Assembly (NCBI RefSeq): GCF_000422725.1
Contig: NZ_AUGP01000028.1
Span: 1 to 64,000, forward strand
DNA: 64,000 nt
DNA from: Flavobacterium subsaxonicum WB 4.1-42 = DSM 21790
GTDB lineage: Bacteria > Bacteroidota > Bacteroidia > Flavobacteriales > Flavobacteriaceae
Direction of reading: 5' to 3'
Below the pieces are notes generated by a model that made no database searches, was not told the DNA's origin, and worked only from the letters and a program-made list of their open reading frames with translations. A program made the translations under genes and the position numbers. This document shows, piece by piece, positions 36,534 to 45,023 of the stretch (within the stretch, counting starts at the first letter, position 1; each line of letters opens with the position of its first letter).

Positions 36534-39140
36534 TTGGCATCTAAAGAAAAAACAGTAAAAGAAACCCCGTTAATGAAACAGTATAACGCAATTAAGGATA
36601 AGTATCCTGATGCGTGCCTGCTGTTCAGGGTGGGCGACTTTTATGAAACCTTTGGCGAAGATGCCGTGCGTGCTGCCGGTATTTTGGGTATTACCCTTAC
36701 TAAAAGGGGCGCAGGCAGCGAGACCGAAACGGCGTTGGCGGGTTTCCCGCACCACTCGCTAAACACCTATTTGCCTAAACTGGTTAAGGCCGGTTTGCGT
36801 GTGGCCATCTGCGATCAGCTGGAAGACCCAAAAATGACCAAGACCATAGTAAAGCGTGGTGTTACCGAGTTGGTTACCCCCGGTGTATCTATGAATGATG
36901 AGGTGCTGCACAGCAAATCCAACAACTTTTTGGCATCGGTATATTTCGGCAGAAAGATATTGGGTATTTCTTTTCTGGATGTTTCTACCGGCGAGTTCTT
37001 AACCGCGCAGGGTAATGAGGAATATATAGACAAGCTGCTGCAAAACTTTAGCCCAAGTGAGGTATTGGTTGCTAAAACCGAAAAAGCCAATTTTAAGGCC
37101 GCTTTTGGCGATGACTACCATACCTTTTACCTGGAAGACTGGGTGTTTAAAGAAGATTATGCTTTTGAAAGCCTTACATCGCACTTTGGTACCAACTCCC
37201 TTAAAGGTTTTGGTGTAGAAGAGCTTCACGAAGGTGTTATAGCCAGTGGTGCGGTGCTGTATTACCTTAGCGAAACACAGCACAACCGCGTACAGCACAT
37301 TACTGCCATACAGCGTATTGCCGAAGATGCCTACGTGTGGATGGACCGTTTTACCATACGTAACCTCGAACTGTACCAAAGCAACAACCCCAATGCGGTT
37401 ACATTGCTGGATGTTATAGACCGTACACTAAGCCCTATGGGCAGCAGGCTGCTTAAGCGCTGGCTGGCCCTGCCGCTTAAAGATGCCAACAAAGTAAGGG
37501 CACGCCATGAGGTGGTGGCCTACCTAAAAGAAAATAAAAGCATACTTACCCGCATACAGCAGCAGATAAAACAAATATCCGACCTGGAGCGCCTTATCTC
37601 TAAAATTGCTACCGGCAAGGTGTCGCCGCGTGAGGTGGTTAACCTTAAAGACTCTTTAGAGGCTATTGTGCCTATAAAACAATTGGCGCTGGAAAGTAAG
37701 AACGATGCGCTTAAAGCCATTGGCGACAGCCTGCATGCCTGCGAATTGCTGCGCGAAAAAATTAAGACGACCCTTAACCCCGAAGCACCCGTTGCCATAA
37801 ACAAGGGTAACGCCATTGCAAAGGGCATCCACCCGGAGCTTGACGAGCTTAGGGCAATAGCCTATTCCGGCAAAGAATATTTAGAAGGTATCGAAAGGCG
37901 GGAGTCGGCCGCTACGGGCATCTCATCGCTAAAAATATCATTTAATAATGTGTTTGGATACTATATCGAGGTGCGCAACACGCATAAAGATAAAGTGCCG
38001 GCAGAGTGGATACGTAAACAAACACTGGTAAATGCTGAGCGTTATATTACAGAGGAGCTTAAAGAATACGAGACCAAAATTTTAGGTGCCGAGGAGAAGA
38101 TCCACCACCTCGAAACGCAGCTGTTTGAGCAACTGGTGGTATGGATTGCTACTTACATTAAACCGGTGCAGCTTAACGCCAGCCTTATTGCACAGATGGA
38201 TTGCCTGGCATCGTTCGCGCAACTGGCTATAGAAAATAAATACGTTTGCCCGGAAATAGATGATAGTTTTGACCTCGAAATTAAAGAGGGCCGCCACCCG
38301 GTTATAGAAAAACAGCTTCCGGTAGGTACGCCCTATATTACCAACGATGTTTTCCTGGACCGGGAGTCGCAGCAGTTGATTATGATTACGGGGCCCAATA
38401 TGTCGGGTAAATCGGCCATACTGCGCCAAACTGCATTAATTGTACTGCTTGCGCAGATGGGCAGCTTTGTGCCGGCGCAAAGCGTGCGCATGGGCGTGGT
38501 AGACAAGATTTTTACAAGGGTAGGGGCAAGTGATAATATTTCGATGGGCGAATCGACCTTTATGGTGGAGATGAACGAAACCGCCAGTATTTTGAACAAC
38601 CTGAGCGATCGCAGCCTTATTTTACTCGACGAAATTGGCCGTGGTACCAGTACATATGATGGTATTAGCATAGCCTGGGCTATTGCAGAGTTTTTACACG
38701 AGCACCCTGCAAAGCCTAAAACACTGTTTGCCACGCATTACCACGAGCTTAACGAAATGCAGGATATTTACACCCGCATACAAAACTTTAACGTATCTGT
38801 AAAAGAGTTAAAAGATACCGTGCTGTTTATACGCAAGCTTGTAAAAGGCGGCTCTGCACACAGTTTTGGTATCCATGTGGCAAAGATGGCCGGGATGCCG
38901 CAAACTGTTATACAAAAGGCGCAAAAGCTGCTTAAAAAGCTGGAGAAAGACCACAGCGGCGAGGCACTGGGCAATGCAAAGGCTTCGGCTAAAGACGAGC
39001 TGCAGCTAAGCTTCTTTAACCTGGACGACCCGTTACTGGAAGAAATTAAAGAAGAGATAGTAAACCTGGATATTAATACCCTTACCCCGGTAGAGGCCCT
39101 GATGAAGCTAAACGAGATTAAACGCATGCTGGTTAAATAG
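36534..39140 (+). CDS. mutS: DNA mismatch repair protein MutS (TTG start)
   Basis: 868 residues. Mismatch-reading Phe-x-Glu motif in VGDFYETF (Phe36, Glu38), the ATPase P-loop GPNMSGKSA, the ISMGESTFM loop and [20 protein letters not shown]. It recognises mismatched base pairs and starts repair. The start is unusual: an in-frame stop at 36519, no ATG until residue 14 (36573), and a TTG at 36534 giving [20 protein letters not shown]. The region before the first ATG is well matched to flavobacterial MutS as I remember it, so TTG is chosen. Confidence 0.95.
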   Translation: MASKEKTVKETPLMKQYNAIKDKYPDACLLFRVGDFYETFGEDAVRAAGILGITLTKRGAGSETETALAGFPHHSLNTYLPKLVKAGLRVAICDQLEDPKMTKTIVKRGVTELVTPGVSMNDEVLHSKSNNFLASVYFGRKILGISFLDVSTGEFLTAQGNEEYIDKLLQNFSPSEVLVAKTEKANFKAAFGDDYHTFYLEDWVFKEDYAFESLTSHFGTNSLKGFGVEELHEGVIASGAVLYYLSETQHNRVQHITAIQRIAEDAYVWMDRFTIRNLELYQSNNPNAVTLLDVIDRTLSPMGSRLLKRWLALPLKDANKVRARHEVVAYLKENKSILTRIQQQIKQISDLERLISKIATGKVSPREVVNLKDSLEAIVPIKQLALESKNDALKAIGDSLHACELLREKIKTTLNPEAPVAINKGNAIAKGIHPELDELRAIAYSGKEYLEGIERRESAATGISSLKISFNNVFGYYIEVRNTHKDKVPAEWIRKQTLVNAERYITEELKEYETKILGAEEKIHHLETQLFEQLVVWIATYIKPVQLNASLIAQMDCLASFAQLAIENKYVCPEIDDSFDLEIKEGRHPVIEKQLPVGTPYITNDVFLDRESQQLIMITGPNMSGKSAILRQTALIVLLAQMGSFVPAQSVRMGVVDKIFTRVGASDNISMGESTFMVEMNETASILNNLSDRSLILLDEIGRGTSTYDGISIAWAIAEFLHEHPAKPKTLFATHYHELNEMQDIYTRIQNFNVSVKELKDTVLFIRKLVKGGSAHSFGIHVAKMAGMPQTVIQKAQKLLKKLEKDHSGEALGNAKASAKDELQLSFFNLDDPLLEEIKEEIVNLDINTLTPVEALMKLNEIKRMLVK

Positions 39141-39219
39141 CCTGTAGAAAGTTTGGCTTTTTAAGCTAAACGTTATCAGAAAGTTATGATTTAGTTGGAA
39201 TTTTTTTATCGAAAACGCT

Positions 39220-39248
39220 TGCAGGACTCAAAATATGTCTTACATTTG
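39220..39248 (+). promoter_or_regulatory. Promoter of the first tRNA-Gly/tRNA-Leu unit
   Basis: TTG at 39220-39222, an 18-base spacer and TACATTTG at 39241-39248 fit the Bacteroidota promoter. The downstream word GCAGCCGTAATAA is shared with the second tRNA-Gly copy (39603-39615). Confidence 0.7.
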
Positions 39249-39286
39249 CAGCCGTAATAATAACACAACACGTTCTTATACTTAAT

Positions 39287-39359
39287 GCGAAAATAGCTCA
39301 GTTGGTAGAGCGCGACCTTGCCAAGGTCGAGGTCGCGGGTTCGAATCCCGTTTTTCGCT
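39287..39359 (+). tRNA. tRNA-Gly (anticodon GCC), copy 1
   Basis: 73 bases fold as a cloverleaf: acceptor GCGAAAA/TTTTCGC, D stem GCTC/GAGC, anticodon stem CGACC/GGTCG with loop TTGCCAA (anticodon GCC), T arm with TTCGAAT. No encoded CCA end. It is followed after 16 bases by a tRNA-Leu. Confidence 0.96.
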
Positions 39360-39375
39360 CAGAATCTACTTTTAT

Positions 39376-39461
39376 GCTCGAGTGGTGGAATTGGTAGACA
39401 CGCTGGACTTAAAATCCAGTGGGTAGTAATGCCCGTGCGGGTTCAAGTCCCGCCTTGAGTA
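39376..39461 (+). tRNA. tRNA-Leu (anticodon TAA)
   Basis: 86 bases with the long class II variable arm. Anticodon stem CTGGA/TCCAG with loop CTTAAAA (anticodon TAA), T arm GCGGG-TTCAAGT-CCCGC, acceptor GCTCGAG/CTTGAGT. Shares its promoter with the first tRNA-Gly. Confidence 0.96.
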
Positions 39462-39472
39462 CAAGTTTTTTT

Positions 39473-39503
39473 AAAAGCCTTAACTTTGTTAAGGCTTTTT
39501 TTA
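39473..39503 (+). terminator. Terminator after tRNA-Leu
   Basis: AAAGCCTTAA CTTTG TTAAGGCTTT followed by T run. Confidence 0.88.
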
Positions 39504-39572
39504 TGCCTTTTAGTTTTGTAATAAACAGTGTGCCTGCACCTGTAAATTATTGAACTTTTGTTGTTGCTAATG

Positions 39573-39603
39573 TTTGCAAATTTAAAAATAAGTATTACAT
39601 TTG
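39573..39603 (+). promoter_or_regulatory. Promoter of the second tRNA-Gly
   Basis: TTTG at 39573-39576, a 19-base spacer and TACATTTG at 39596-39603. The TTACATTTGCAGCCGTAATAA block is the same as before copy 1. Confidence 0.72.
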
Positions 39604-39639
39604 CAGCCGTAATAAACGCACCAACGTTTATTTATTAAT

Positions 39640-39712
39640 GCGAAAATAGCTCAGTTGGTAGAGCGCGACCTTGCCAAGGTCGAGGTCGCGGGTTCGAATC
39701 CCGTTTTTCGCT
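39640..39712 (+). tRNA. tRNA-Gly (anticodon GCC), copy 2
   Basis: Identical in sequence to the copy at 39287-39359 over 73 bases, with a nearly identical promoter. A recent duplication of a tRNA unit is likely. Confidence 0.96.
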
Positions 39713-39723
39713 CAAAATTATTT

Positions 39724-39754
39724 AAAAGCCTCAACGCAAGTTGAGGCTTTTTTT
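39724..39754 (+). terminator. Terminator after the second tRNA-Gly
   Basis: AAAAGCCTCAAC GCAA GTTGAGGCTTTT followed by T run. Confidence 0.88.
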
Positions 39755-39794
39755 GTGGGTTTGGTTTTCGGAAGTGGCCTGTTCTTACTGATTT

Positions 39795-39826
39795 GATAGT
39801 GCGGATTGCAAATCCGCACTATCCGG
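39795..39826. repeat. Palindromic direct repeat, left copy
   Basis: GATAGTGCGGATT GCA AATCCGCACTATC is a 13-bp perfect palindrome (39795-39823). Its core 24-mer (39803-39826) is repeated at 40392-40415 with one difference, on either side of the lipoprotein gene. Confidence 0.7.
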
Positions 39827-39828
39827 AT

Positions 39829-40314
39829 TTAATACAATTCTCCTTCTTGTATTAATCTCTTCCCTTCTTTCATGTTTTGTGCTATATATTTACCGTCTAT
39901 GTAATAATGGCCTAATAGTTTTTTGCATTCTTTGCTGCCATTTTCTGCACCTAAAATGAGGTAACTAATTGCTAATTTTCTTTTAGAAATGTCTAAATCG
40001 TCCAGGTTTCTGTAATTGCTTCGGTGGTAGTAGTCGGTCAGGGTATAATAGCTGTCTAAATAGGCTTCGTGATATTTGTGTTTTTTAGCCATTGTGGATG
40101 CTACCGTGTAAAAATTTGGATCATTAGGCGAGTCCATGTATCCGATGCTTAACTGGTGGTAGGCAATTGTGTCTCCTTTTGTTAAAGCTAATTCCTTTAA
40201 CTCGTTTTGAGAAATGCCTGACTGGTTTAAAGAAAAGGTTTCTGTTTTACTACAGCTGCCTAAGATAGTAATTAAGGCGGTTGCCCAAACGGCATTGATT
40301 ATTGGGCTTTTCAT
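39829..40314 (-). CDS. Hypothetical lipoprotein with Sel1/TPR-like helical repeats
   Basis: 161 residues with a lipoprotein signal (lipobox ILGSC). The mature part is helical: YLILGAENGSKECKKLLGHYYIDGKYI has the spacing of a Sel1-like repeat. It is bracketed by two copies of a 24-bp repeat (39803-39826 and 40392-40415), in the patch next to the tRNA-Gly gene. I recognise no specific function. Confidence 0.6.
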   Translation of the reverse strand: MKSPIINAVWATALITILGSCSKTETFSLNQSGISQNELKELALTKGDTIAYHQLSIGYMDSPNDPNFYTVASTMAKKHKYHEAYLDSYYTLTDYYHRSNYRNLDDLDISKRKLAISYLILGAENGSKECKKLLGHYYIDGKYIAQNMKEGKRLIQEGELY

Positions 40315-40391
40315 ATCCTACTTGTTTAAACTGTAATGTTGGCTCAAGGGGTGCAGATTGCGACTCGTACTTCTGTATTCTTTGCCAGCAA

Positions 40392-40415
40392 GGATTGCAA
40401 ATCCGCGCTATCCGG
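40392..40415. repeat. Palindromic direct repeat, right copy
   Basis: GGATTGCAAATCCGCGCTATCCGG, 23 of 24 bases as at 39803-39826, lying upstream of the lipoprotein gene. Confidence 0.7.
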
Positions 40416-40440
40416 GTTGCTCGCTATCGTAGTTGTAAAT

Positions 40441-40920
40441 TTAAGTTATTATATTCATTTTAATAAACTCAAAATCCTGCTCGCTTATAAATTTAATTGT
40501 AATGGAATATTTAGAAAACAGTATGCTGTTTTTTGTTGAAAAAACCATGTTCATGGTTCCGTTTGAATGTCGGTGTATTTTTTTTATATAATATTTAATC
40601 CAGAAATCAGAATCTTTACTGTGGTCATTACAAATGATAAAAGGTCCATTTGAATGGCTGTTAGAGGTATTGGTTCCGAAATAAATATAGATATGGTTTT
40701 TTTCGACATGCATGGTCATACGTGTCGGAAGGCTTTCATTTCGTTCCAGAAAAAAACTTCGATTGGTTATGTGTGATATTTGTAAATCAGGAAATGTTTT
40801 ATAATCAGCAATAGATAACAGCCTATTACTTGCATTTTTGGCATCTTTCCTTATCTTTAAATAAATATATACTATAAAAGCTAGTAGTAGTAATACAACA
40901 GCTATTTGGATATAATACAT
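40441..40920 (-). CDS. Hypothetical membrane-anchored protein, 159 aa
   Basis: One N-terminal transmembrane helix (IQIAVVLLLLAFIVYIYLKI), then a soluble domain of about 130 residues with basic and aromatic residues (DHSKDSDFWIKYYIKK). No recognised family. A+T-rich, and in a run of three hypotheticals that contrasts with the core genes around them; whether transferred or just fast-evolving is unclear. Confidence 0.55.
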   Translation of the reverse strand: MYYIQIAVVLLLLAFIVYIYLKIRKDAKNASNRLLSIADYKTFPDLQISHITNRSFFLERNESLPTRMTMHVEKNHIYIYFGTNTSNSHSNGPFIICNDHSKDSDFWIKYYIKKIHRHSNGTMNMVFSTKNSILFSKYSITIKFISEQDFEFIKMNIIT

Positions 40921-40965
40921 AGTCTTTTTTATTTAATTTGAGTTTTGAAAATCTAATCCAAACGA

Positions 40966-41490
40966 TTAAAAATTTGCGGTCATTTTAGGTATAACCCTAA
41001 AATAACTAAGCGCAAAGAAAATAGTGATCAGCAGTGCCATTGCTCCAAGTATTGCACATAACAGCATAGCTATAAAAGAAAATGTTGATGTGTATTCTTT
41101 TATTATAAAAGACAGGTGTGGTGAGGCGGTTTTTCTGTTATTTATCGAAATAGAGTAATCTCCTGCCTGGTTAGCGATAAAATAGCAATAGTCTTCTGTA
41201 ATTTTGCTGTTTTTAATGCCTCTGTGTCTCAGTAAGGCTTGGTAAATATCGGCTTTTTTATTGTCTCTTAGGTTAATAACGGTAATAGAGATTTTGTTTA
41301 CTAACTCTGCTCCAATTACCTCAACAGTATATTTACCGGTCTTTGCCAACAAAAAGATATGCTTTTCAGTATCTGCAAAAAATGAGGCTATAATTTTAGT
41401 CTTATAAAAGCGTCTGTAATTATAGGTCGCCAAAAGTATAAGTAAAAGGCCTGCTGCTAACAAGTAGAAAAAATTAAAGTAATTATCCAT
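40966..41490 (-). CDS. Hypothetical membrane protein, 174 aa
   Basis: Two hydrophobic segments: near residues 7-26 (FYLLAAGLLLILLATYNYRR) and near the C-terminus (FSFIAMLLCAILGAMALLITIFFAL). Between them is a domain with a DNYFN..DTEKHIFLLAKTGKYTVEVIG pattern. It lies upstream of the 40441 gene, the two being 45 bases apart in the same direction, perhaps an operon. Confidence 0.55.
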   Translation of the reverse strand: MDNYFNFFYLLAAGLLLILLATYNYRRFYKTKIIASFFADTEKHIFLLAKTGKYTVEVIGAELVNKISITVINLRDNKKADIYQALLRHRGIKNSKITEDYCYFIANQAGDYSISINNRKTASPHLSFIIKEYTSTFSFIAMLLCAILGAMALLITIFFALSYFRVIPKMTANF

Positions 41491-41581
41491 AAAATGTTCT
41501 TAGGGTCTGGCTCTCTGCTTGGTTGTAGAAGTCTGATTGTTTAATGAAGTAAAGTAGGTTGGGTGTGTTAACTAACTCCAT

Positions 41582-41611
41582 AAAAAAAGCCCCGCAATGC
41601 GGAGCTTTTAT
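41582..41611 (-). terminator. Terminator of the 41631 gene (minus strand)
   Basis: Minus strand: AAAGCTCCGCATTGCGGGGCTTT-type stem followed by T run. Confidence 0.8.
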
Positions 41612-41630
41612 ACTTTTAGCTTTTAACTAA

Positions 41631-41834
41631 TTACTGAGCTGGTGTAGTTTCAGTAGTTGTAGTTTTAACTGTATCAACAACTGTAGTGTCAGCAGTAGCT
41701 GGAGCAACTGGCTCAGCAGGAGTTTCAACAACTGTAGAATCTACTGTAGTTTCAGTAGTTTCAGTTTCAGTTTTTTTACATGATACAAGAGATACAACAG
41801 CTACAAGAGCTAAGCTTAAAACAACTTTTTTCAT
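41631..41834 (-). CDS. Small Thr/Val/Pro-rich lipoprotein
   Basis: 67 residues: lipoprotein signal with lipobox LVSC (Cys19), then KKTETETTETTVDSTVVE and further Thr, Glu, Val, Ala, Pro low-complexity sequence. No domain is recognisable. Small low-complexity lipoproteins of this kind are common in flavobacteria; function unknown. Confidence 0.7.
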   Translation of the reverse strand: MKKVVLSLALVAVVSLVSCKKTETETTETTVDSTVVETPAEPVAPATADTTVVDTVKTTTTETTPAQ

Positions 41835-42060
41835 CTTACTAAATTATAAAGGTTAATTATTAATTCGGAGCAAAGATATAAATTTTTTGATATGTCATAA
41901 TAATTATGAACAAAATTTTTGTAAATCTTTTAACGCTGGTATTCAGAATATTACGTAAATCGTTTGCGTTTTTTAACTAATTTCTCAACAATATGTTAGT
42001 AACCCTGTCTTTAATTGTTTGTTGTGCAATAAAATAAAATTCAAAATGCATGGTTAAACG

Positions 42061-44193
42061 CTACTTTACAAGCTTCATTTCCTTAACCAAATGGCCTGCA
42101 CCGGCATATTTATCTATTATAAAGAGCACATACCTAATGTCTACCATAATGTTGCGGCAAATACTTGGGTCGTAATGTATATCGCTCATGGTGCCTTCCC
42201 AAACACGGTCAAAATTAAGGCCAATCAGGTTGCCATTTGCATCTATAGCCGGGCTGCCGGAGTTACCGCCTGTAGTGTGATTAGTGCCTATAAAACAGAC
42301 CGGCATTTTGCCCTTTTCGCCATACTGGCCGTAGTCTTTCTTATTATATAGGTCTATTAGCTTTTTAGGCACATCAAACTCATAATCGCCCGGTACATAT
42401 TTTTTAATTACGCCGTCTAAATAGGTTTGGGCATCATAATACGTGTCATCTTCGCCCGGTTTGTAGCCTTTAACCTTGCCATACGTAACCCTAAGGGTGC
42501 TGTTAGCATCGGGAAATAAGCGTGCATCTTTAGGGCTAAGCTCTAAAATAGCTTTCATGTACGTGCGTTGTAACGATGCTATTTTAAGGTTTATCTCATC
42601 ATACTTAGGTGTTACTTTTTTCTGGTAGGCCTCAGCAAGTATTTTTACAAATTTGTAACCATCATCGTCATTTAGCTTTGCTATAACGGCACCCGGGTCT
42701 CCCGCCATAAGGCTCCTAACACCCTCTATGCTGGTTAGCTTAGAATTCTTATAGATTTCGGCAGTAAGCTTTTTAGCATCGACTTTTAAAAACTCCCTTG
42801 GTAAAAACCTGTCCGGCGATTTTGTAAAGTAAAGCGTTATAAGCTGCTCAAAAATTTTGGCATCAACATCTTTATTAAAGTCCTTATAAATATCTTCAAA
42901 AGAAGCCAGGGCTTTCTCGGCGCGGTCGCCAAAAGTTTGCGATCCTTTGGTTTTTAGCACCTGCTCTAACTGAAACAGCCTGTAACCTACATTAAGCAAT
43001 TCGGTATTTCTAATAACTACCTCGTTAAAATAATCGCGGGCAAGGGCAAAAGGCTCCATGCCGTTGTAATAGCGGTCAAACTCTTCCAGCAGCTTGCCAT
43101 ATTCGGCTTCTTTACCGGCTTTTTTAACCCACTCGGCAAATTCTTTTTCGTAGGCCTTTTTAAGGTCTACTGCATTGGTTTTTTTAAGGCCCTGGGTTTC
43201 GCCAATCCACTTTTTCCAGTAGTTGGCAATGCTGGCGTATTTAGCGGCATACTGAATTTTTATGGCCGGGTCCTTACGCATAAAGCTGTCGGCTACCTTA
43301 AGGGCAGCATCCCTAATTTCTATTTTTGCAGGGTTAAGCACCTCAACAATTTGCTTAACCGCAACGGCAGGCAGGTACTCTGTAGTACGGCCCGGGTAGC
43401 CAAATACCAGGGTAAAATCGTCTTCTTTAATACCTTTTAACGATACGGGGAAGTAATACTTTGGCACATACGGCACGTTGTCTTTGCTGTAAGCCGCAGG
43501 GCGGTTATCTTTACCGGCATAAATGCGGAAAAGCGAAAAATCGCCGGTATGGCGTGGCCACACCCAGTTATCGGTATCGCTGCCAAATTTACCTATAGAC
43601 GATGGCGGCGCACCCACAAGCCTTACATCTTTAAAGCTCTCGGTAACAAATAGCATGTACTGGTTGCCCTCGTAAAAAGTACGAATGCTGTTGTCCTGCC
43701 ATTTTTCTTTAGGCAATGTTTTGCTTAGGTTAGAAATGTTATCCTGAATTTTTTGTACCCTGTCTTTCTCGGCAAGGTTTAATGTGCCATCCAGTACTTT
43801 GGTGGTAACATCTTCTATGCGCACAATAAAAGTAACCTCAAGGCCCGGGTTGGGCAGCTCGTCGGCCTGGGTCTTAGCCCAAAAGCCATCGGTAAGGTAA
43901 TCGTGCTCTATGGTAGAGTGGCTTTGTATCTCGCCAAAACCGCAGTGGTGGTTGGTAAGCAAAAGCCCCTGAGACGATATTACCTCGCTTGTGCATCCGC
44001 CGTTAAACTGGGGTACACCGTCTTTCATGCTGGAGTGGTTAACATCATAAATATCCTGAGCGGTCATTTTCATGCCCAGGTGTTTCATTTCTTTTTCGTT
44101 CATGCCCTTAAGGAGCGATGGTATCCACATGCCGCCCTGCTGTGCAAAAGCGGGCAAGGCAAGCAATACAATTAGCAAGCGTAGTAATCTCAT
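42061..44193 (-). CDS. S46 family dipeptidyl-peptidase, DPP11 type
   Basis: 710 residues from ATG at 44193 (MRLLRLLIVLLALPAFAQQ, signal peptide); 11 extra upstream codons are open but lack support. The catalytic triad is His83 (LLLTNHHCGFG), Asp218 (PRHTGDFSLF) and Ser645 (TTGGNSGSPA). Arg663 lies 18 residues after the Ser, in LNFDRVWEG, the position of Arg673 that gives Porphyromonas DPP11 its preference for Asp/Glu at P1; DPP7 has Gly there. It therefore likely removes dipeptides ending in an acidic residue, in the periplasm. Monocistronic. Confidence 0.9.
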   Translation of the reverse strand: MRLLRLLIVLLALPAFAQQGGMWIPSLLKGMNEKEMKHLGMKMTAQDIYDVNHSSMKDGVPQFNGGCTSEVISSQGLLLTNHHCGFGEIQSHSTIEHDYLTDGFWAKTQADELPNPGLEVTFIVRIEDVTTKVLDGTLNLAEKDRVQKIQDNISNLSKTLPKEKWQDNSIRTFYEGNQYMLFVTESFKDVRLVGAPPSSIGKFGSDTDNWVWPRHTGDFSLFRIYAGKDNRPAAYSKDNVPYVPKYYFPVSLKGIKEDDFTLVFGYPGRTTEYLPAVAVKQIVEVLNPAKIEIRDAALKVADSFMRKDPAIKIQYAAKYASIANYWKKWIGETQGLKKTNAVDLKKAYEKEFAEWVKKAGKEAEYGKLLEEFDRYYNGMEPFALARDYFNEVVIRNTELLNVGYRLFQLEQVLKTKGSQTFGDRAEKALASFEDIYKDFNKDVDAKIFEQLITLYFTKSPDRFLPREFLKVDAKKLTAEIYKNSKLTSIEGVRSLMAGDPGAVIAKLNDDDGYKFVKILAEAYQKKVTPKYDEINLKIASLQRTYMKAILELSPKDARLFPDANSTLRVTYGKVKGYKPGEDDTYYDAQTYLDGVIKKYVPGDYEFDVPKKLIDLYNKKDYGQYGEKGKMPVCFIGTNHTTGGNSGSPAIDANGNLIGLNFDRVWEGTMSDIHYDPSICRNIMVDIRYVLFIIDKYAGAGHLVKEMKLVK

Positions 44194-44280
44194 AGTATAA
44201 ATTATATTAGCGCCCGCAAGATACAACTATCTTATAAAAATTTGGTTTTAGAGGTGCCTGTAATTAGGTTAACGCGGTTA

Positions 44281-44315
44281 TTGGCACATTAATTGGTTTA
44301 ATAGCGGTAATTTTG
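44281..44315 (+). promoter_or_regulatory. Candidate promoter of the response-regulator operon
   Basis: TAATTTTG at 44308-44315 is a good -7 element; the nearest TTG is at 44281-44283, 24 bases away, slightly long. If used, transcription starts near 44321, which supports ATG at 44334 as the regulator start. Confidence 0.4.
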
Positions 44316-44333
44316 CATTTTAAATTGCAGCGC

Positions 44334-45023
44334 ATGCACATACTTATTATAGAAGACGATAAACGGGTTGCCGAGCTGATACAGCGTGGCCTTGCCGAGC
44401 AGGATTTTACCAGCGATATTGCTTATGATGGCCTGCAGGGCATGAAGCTGGTACTGCAAAATGAGTACGACCTGGTTATTACCGATATTATATTGCCTAA
44501 ACTCGATGGGCTTGATTTGAGCCGTGAAATTCGCGGACTTAAATCCCAGATGCCCATTATTATGCTTACCGCCCTGGGCACTACCGATGATAAAATTGAG
44601 GGTTTTGATGCCGGTGCCGATGATTATATGGTTAAGCCTTTTGAAATGCGCGAACTCCTGGCACGCATGCGTGTGTTGCTAAACCGCTACAAAAGTATTG
44701 CCGGTGCCAGTGCCAACAGTTTTGTTTTAAAACTGGATACGCTGGAAATGAACCTGCACTCTAAAATTGTAAAAAGGGATAATAAGGAGATTAACCTTAC
44801 CCCAAAAGAATTTAAGCTTTTGGAGTACATGATGCAGAATACCGACAGGGTACTATCGCGCAACGAAATTGCCGAAAAAGTTTGGGATACCCACTTTGAT
44901 ACCGGTACCAATTTTATTGATGTGTATATTAATTACCTGCGCAAAAAAGTAGATAAAGATTTTGATAAAAAACTCATTCACACCAAATCGGGTATGGGGT
45001 TTATTTTAAAAATTGAAGAATGA
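44334..45023 (+). CDS. OmpR/PhoB-type response regulator (module 1)
   Basis: 229 residues from ATG at 44334 (MHILIIEDDKRVAELIQ); the upstream 7-codon extension overlaps the probable promoter. Receiver domain: phospho-acceptor Asp51, Thr79 and Lys101 are present. The C-terminal winged helix (about 130-229) contains LTPKEFKLLEYMMQNTDRVLSRNEI and TNFIDVYINYLRKKVD, so it binds DNA. It overlaps its kinase gene by 4 bases. Tandem 11-bp boxes after the kinase (46385-46424) are its most likely target. Confidence 0.95.
   Translation: MHILIIEDDKRVAELIQRGLAEQDFTSDIAYDGLQGMKLVLQNEYDLVITDIILPKLDGLDLSREIRGLKSQMPIIMLTALGTTDDKIEGFDAGADDYMVKPFEMRELLARMRVLLNRYKSIAGASANSFVLKLDTLEMNLHSKIVKRDNKEINLTPKEFKLLEYMMQNTDRVLSRNEIAEKVWDTHFDTGTNFIDVYINYLRKKVDKDFDKKLIHTKSGMGFILKIEE

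Noticed and set aside
39795-39823. Terminator for the minus-strand lipoprotein gene
   Set aside because: The palindrome is near the stop but has no T run on either side, and its core recurs upstream of the gene; treated as a repeat instead.
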